Shown here: in pieces, positions 6,928 through 9,198 of the stretch
How the letters are laid out: each line of letters starts with the position of its first letter
How positions within the stretch are numbered: the stretch's first letter is position 1
Assembly: GCA_016292745.1 (NCBI GenBank)
Contig: JAEDFO010000075.1
Location: 1-9,198, forward strand
From: Muribaculaceae bacterium
Lineage (GTDB): Bacteria; Bacteroidota; Bacteroidia; Bacteroidales; Muribaculaceae
Length of the DNA stretch: 9,198 nt
Direction: 5' to 3'
Translations under genes and position numbers: made by a program
The notes under the pieces: model-generated
What the model was told of the DNA's origin: nothing
Database searches by the model: none
The model's input: the letters and a program-made list of their open reading frames with translations, nothing else

Positions 6928-7689
6928 TCAAATCACATAATCTGACAAGGCTTTTTCTCTAATTACCTTTTCCATGAAATACACTATTTGTTTTCGCCAC
7001 CACACCCAATCGTGTGCCGAGTCGAATCCCCAATAGTCAACCCACGCCGATATGTTCTTGCTTCTGAGCAGGGCATCGAGTTTTCGTGTGCTGTCGAGCA
7101 GTTCCTCTTCCCAGTTGCCTTGTCCTACGCATAATATTATGTTGCGGTTTCGATATATGTCGATGTAGGGGTGGTCGTCGGGCATGTTGGCAAGATAGTC
7201 TTGAGGCGAGTTGTCATACACCAGCGGGTCGTGGTAATTTGGCATGAAGTAGCTTGCATAGTATATGCCGCTGAGCGATATCAAGGTGTCGAAGATGTCG
7301 GGTCGGCGGAAGAAGAAGTTTGCAGCGTGAAATCCACCCATCGAGCAGCCTGTGGCGAGGAACATCTCGCCTTTATATCGGCTCACTTCGGGCAACAGTT
7401 CGTCGATTATGTAGTGATACCACTGCTCGTGGAGTGTGATGCGCATGTGTTCGTCGCCTGAAGCGTTGCTCCATGTCTCGCGGTCGATGCTGTCAACGCA
7501 AATAAGCCTAATCTGTCCGGCGTCAATGAACGATGAGAGCACAGCCACCATATCGAAATCCTGATAGTCGTAGAATCGTCCGTCTTGCGATGGGAATACC
7601 AGCACCCCTAAGCCTCTGTTGCCGTAAGTCTTGTATTCCATGTCGCGGCCTAATGCCTTGCTGTATTTTTTGATATAGTTTATCTTCAT
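6928..7689 (-). CDS. Alpha/beta-hydrolase, esterase-D-like family
   Basis: This 253-residue protein has the alpha/beta-hydrolase fold of the putative esterase family. The nucleophile elbow GCSMGG is at 114-119 with Ser116. The histidine is probably H226 in DSAHDW, and an acidic residue after the strand NRNIILCVGQ (E194-E196) may complete the triad. No signal peptide is seen, so it is cytoplasmic. It resembles the single-domain esterases often annotated 'esterase family protein'; related folds include S-formylglutathione hydrolases and mycolyltransferases. The substrate is unknown. It begins 12 bases after the ATP-grasp gene ends, so the two probably share one transcript and one pathway, for example cleaving or transferring the product made by the ligase. 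The reading frame ends at TGA (6928-6930), six bases from the terminator hairpin. Confidence 0.75.
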   Translation of the reverse strand: MKINYIKKYSKALGRDMEYKTYGNRGLGVLVFPSQDGRFYDYQDFDMVAVLSSFIDAGQIRLICVDSIDRETWSNASGDEHMRITLHEQWYHYIIDELLPEVSRYKGEMFLATGCSMGGFHAANFFFRRPDIFDTLISLSGIYYASYFMPNYHDPLVYDNSPQDYLANMPDDHPYIDIYRNRNIILCVGQGNWEEELLDSTRKLDALLRSKNISAWVDYWGFDSAHDWVWWRKQIVYFMEKVIREKALSDYVI

Positions 7690-7701
7690 GATTTTGCAGT
7701 G

Positions 7702-8898
7702 TTATTGTTTTTTCAAGTGGACAAACTCCACAAACTCAGCAAGTTCGTCCTTTGTGTCGAGTTTTACCGTATACATTTGTTGTCCCATGGTAGCACTGAA
7801 CAGTTCGGGCATACGTTCGCACATAACCATCCGATTGCCGTATTTGTCGAGGATTTCCTGGTGCGAGTGTACGTAATCGTATATGTCTCTTCGGCTGGCG
7901 AATGCACAGTAGTACTGTTTGCCCTGTACAGTGCGGCTTTCGTCGAAAACCACCATATCGGCCCAAATCTTGTAGATGTCGGTGCTGTGGGCAAAGTTAA
8001 TCATATCGGGGGTGTAACCACCTGCGGGACGTATATTCACCTCAAGTGCTACGAAGTCGCCAACGTTGCCAATGCCCTCGTGGCGTTTGTCGAGCCTGAA
8101 GAATTCCAGGTGAACAAATCGGCTCCATACACCGAATGCCTTCACTGTGCGTTGGCCGAGTTCGCGTAGTTGTTCGGGAATGTCTTTGTCGACGTAGTAT
8201 GATAGGTCGAGCTGTTTGTTTACAATGTCCATAATCGATGGAGGCCAAACAGTCATCGACTCGAAGATGGGATTTCCGTGAGAATCGATGACGGCATCGT
8301 ATGAACATATCTCGCCGGTGATGAATTCCTCAACCACATAGTTGTCAATGTTGTCAATGTTGCTGAAGAGCGAAGCCAGTTCATCGTCGTTGTGAATCTT
8401 GTGGGTGTCGCTGGCTCCTACACCGATGTCCGGCTTGGCAATTACCGGATAACCGGCGGCTTCGGCAAAATTGCGCACGGCCTCTTCGCCTTCCGATGCC
8501 TTTATCTGTCGGGCCGTGGGAATATTGCCTTTTGCGGAATAAGCTTTCATCCGGCTCTTTTCCTTTATGCGCGATATATGGTCGTAGTCGATTCCGGTGG
8601 TTATGTTGAAGTCGGAGCGTAGCCTTGCGTCCTGCTCCAGCCAGTATTCGTTGTTCGATTCAATCCAGTCGATTTTACCGTATTTAAAAGCAAAGTAAGC
8701 AACGGCGCGATACATTTGGTTGTAGTCGGCGAGCGAATCGACACGGTAGTATTCGGTGAGCGAATCTTTGAGCTGTTCTGAGATGCTGTCGTAGGGTGCA
8801 TCGGCAATGGCCAGCACGGTAACACCATTCTGTTTCAGCCTGTTGCAGAATTCCCAGAAGGTATGCGGAAAATGAGGAGAAATAAATATAAAGTTCAT
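7702..8898 (-). CDS. ATP-grasp ligase of unknown substrate
   Basis: This 398-residue ATP-grasp protein belongs to the carboxylate-amine/thiol ligase superfamily related to carbamoyl-phosphate synthase and biotin carboxylase. The first 100 or so residues form the Rossmann-like pre-ATP-grasp domain (FIFISPHFPHTFWEF, then DWIESNNEYWLEQDARL). The ATP-binding part has K155 in PVIAKPDIGVGAS (the glycine-rich loop), VVEEFITGE at 188-196, E265 in HLEFF, and the metal-binding E286 and N288 with R290 in ALEVNIRPAGG. All expected nucleotide and metal residues appear intact. Such enzymes activate a carboxylate as an acyl phosphate and join it to an amine or similar nucleophile. The acceptor cannot be told from sequence. 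It is the first gene of the - strand operon and is cytoplasmic. Confidence 0.8.
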   Translation of the reverse strand: MNFIFISPHFPHTFWEFCNRLKQNGVTVLAIADAPYDSISEQLKDSLTEYYRVDSLADYNQMYRAVAYFAFKYGKIDWIESNNEYWLEQDARLRSDFNITTGIDYDHISRIKEKSRMKAYSAKGNIPTARQIKASEGEEAVRNFAEAAGYPVIAKPDIGVGASDTHKIHNDDELASLFSNIDNIDNYVVEEFITGEICSYDAVIDSHGNPIFESMTVWPPSIMDIVNKQLDLSYYVDKDIPEQLRELGQRTVKAFGVWSRFVHLEFFRLDKRHEGIGNVGDFVALEVNIRPAGGYTPDMINFAHSTDIYKIWADMVVFDESRTVQGKQYYCAFASRRDIYDYVHSHQEILDKYGNRMVMCERMPELFSATMGQQMYTVKLDTKDELAEFVEFVHLKKQ

Positions 8899-8917
8899 GG
8901 TTCTTGCTTTTTGCGTA

Positions 8918-8932
8918 ACAGTAATTTACTGT
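8918..8932. repeat. Perfect inverted repeat at the ATP-grasp transcription start
   Basis: ACAGTAA-T-TTACTGT is a perfect 7-bp dyad around one central base. It lies just downstream of the - strand -7 box, at the predicted transcription start, where a bound repressor would block initiation. A short leader hairpin is less likely because the loop would be too tight. Confidence 0.5.
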
Positions 8933-8935
8933 ATG

Positions 8936-8965
8936 CAAAATTAAGGTATGGCTTCAACGTGCAAA
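8936..8965 (-). promoter_or_regulatory. Bacteroidota promoter of the ATP-grasp/esterase operon
   Basis: On the - strand, TAATTTTG (8943-8936) matches TAnnTTTG and TTTG (8965-8962) matches the -33 box, with 18 bases between them. This is the best-formed promoter in the window. Transcription should begin near 8930, giving a leader of about 30 nt before the ATG at 8898. Confidence 0.7.
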
Positions 8966-8985
8966 ATACCATTATTGTGGTATTT
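8964..8985. repeat. Inverted repeat overlapping the -33 box
   Basis: AAATACCA (8964-8971) and TGGTATTT (8978-8985) form a perfect 8-bp dyad with a 6-base spacer. It starts inside the -33 box of the ATP-grasp promoter and extends upstream, a usual place for an activator or repressor site. Confidence 0.5.
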
Positions 8986-9150
8986 CATGTTAAGCGCAGG
9001 TTTAACGAAAAAGAAAGGGGTGTGTCAAAATTTGGGTACGCTCCATTTGTTTATTATGGGTGAAAATTAAAGTGTTCATGGGAAAAATGTGATAATTACG
9101 CTCTCCATTAAAAAAATTCTAAATGGTAAAAATAAATCAAAGTTTATGTG

Positions 9151-9158
9151 TAACTTTG
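9151..9158 (+). promoter_or_regulatory. Possible rightward -7 promoter box
   Basis: TAACTTTG matches TAnnTTTG, but no clear -33 box is seen at the right distance. It would serve a gene beyond the right edge of the window. Confidence 0.35.
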
Positions 9159-9169
9159 TCAAAATAGGT

Positions 9170-9195
9170 GGTATTGATTATTCTTTTTCAATACT
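9170..9195. repeat. Stem-loop or dyad near the right edge
   Basis: GTATTGA (9171-9177) pairs perfectly with TCAATAC (9188-9194), extended by one G-T pair, around a 10-base T-rich loop. It lies just after the possible -7 box at 9151 and could be an operator or a leader hairpin for a downstream gene. Chance is possible in such AT-rich DNA. Confidence 0.35.
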
Positions 9196-9198
9196 CAT

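Larger units (their letters stand above)
8899..9198. other. AT-rich intergenic region upstream of the ATP-grasp operon
   Basis: No credible gene is visible in these 300 bases. It contains the leftward ATP-grasp promoter and two inverted repeats (8918-8985), an imperfect direct repeat (9037-9047 and 9097-9109), a rightward -7-like box (9151-9158) and a stem-loop (9170-9195). The edge sequence reads ATG on the - strand but that frame stops after six codons. Confidence 0.6.

Noticed and set aside
6233..6931. 232-residue - strand frame across the phosphatase gene
   Set aside because: It overlaps a strongly supported phosphatase gene and the terminator hairpin, and has no recognisable domain.
8863..9063. 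66-residue + strand frame near the right end
   Set aside because: It starts inside the ATP-grasp gene on the opposite strand, runs through its promoter region and has no recognisable features.
9181..9198. ATG on the - strand at the right edge
   Set aside because: The frame stops after six codons; at most a chance start or a leader peptide, with no supporting signal.

Overview
The window looks like part of a Bacteroidales chromosome, with gut families such as Muribaculaceae or Bacteroidaceae/Prevotellaceae the best guess. The proteins read like Bacteroidales family members. Start sites lack strong Shine-Dalgarno sequences. Several intergenic regions carry the Bacteroidota promoter element TAnnTTTG. 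Eight complete genes are present: six on the + strand in two groups, then two convergent genes on the - strand. There are no RNA genes, insertion sequences, CRISPR arrays or prophage genes.

Layout: (1) 1-245 is unusually GC-rich and holds at most the 3' end of an unrecognised reading frame. (2) 246-421 is an AT-rich leader with a promoter candidate. (3) 422-3509 is a tight three-gene operon: a KduD/gluconate-5-dehydrogenase type SDR, a GatC-like PTS EIIC membrane protein without other PTS components, and a KduI isomerase that carries a signal peptide. A strong hairpin at 3536-3566 ends it. (4) 3647-6865 is a second operon: agmatine deiminase, N-carbamoylputrescine amidase and an exported histidine acid phosphatase. 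It ends at a bidirectional terminator (6885-6922). (5) 6928-8898 on the - strand is a two-gene operon, an ATP-grasp ligase followed by an alpha/beta-hydrolase esterase. It is driven by a well-formed promoter flanked by two inverted repeats. (6) 8899-9198 is AT-rich intergenic DNA with a possible rightward promoter for a gene outside the window.

How the genes work together: the first operon handles unsaturated-uronate breakdown products from pectin or glycosaminoglycans. In the textbook route KduI and KduD act one after the other in the cytoplasm. Here the isomerase appears exported, and a sugar-permease-like protein is encoded between it and the dehydrogenase. This suggests isomerisation in the periplasm, PTS-independent import, then reduction in the cytoplasm. 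The second operon makes putrescine from agmatine, the polyamine route known in this phylum. The third pairs an amide- or ester-forming ligase with a hydrolase of unknown substrate. The exported KduI with the orphan EIIC, and the ATP-grasp/esterase pair, are the best candidates for undescribed biology.
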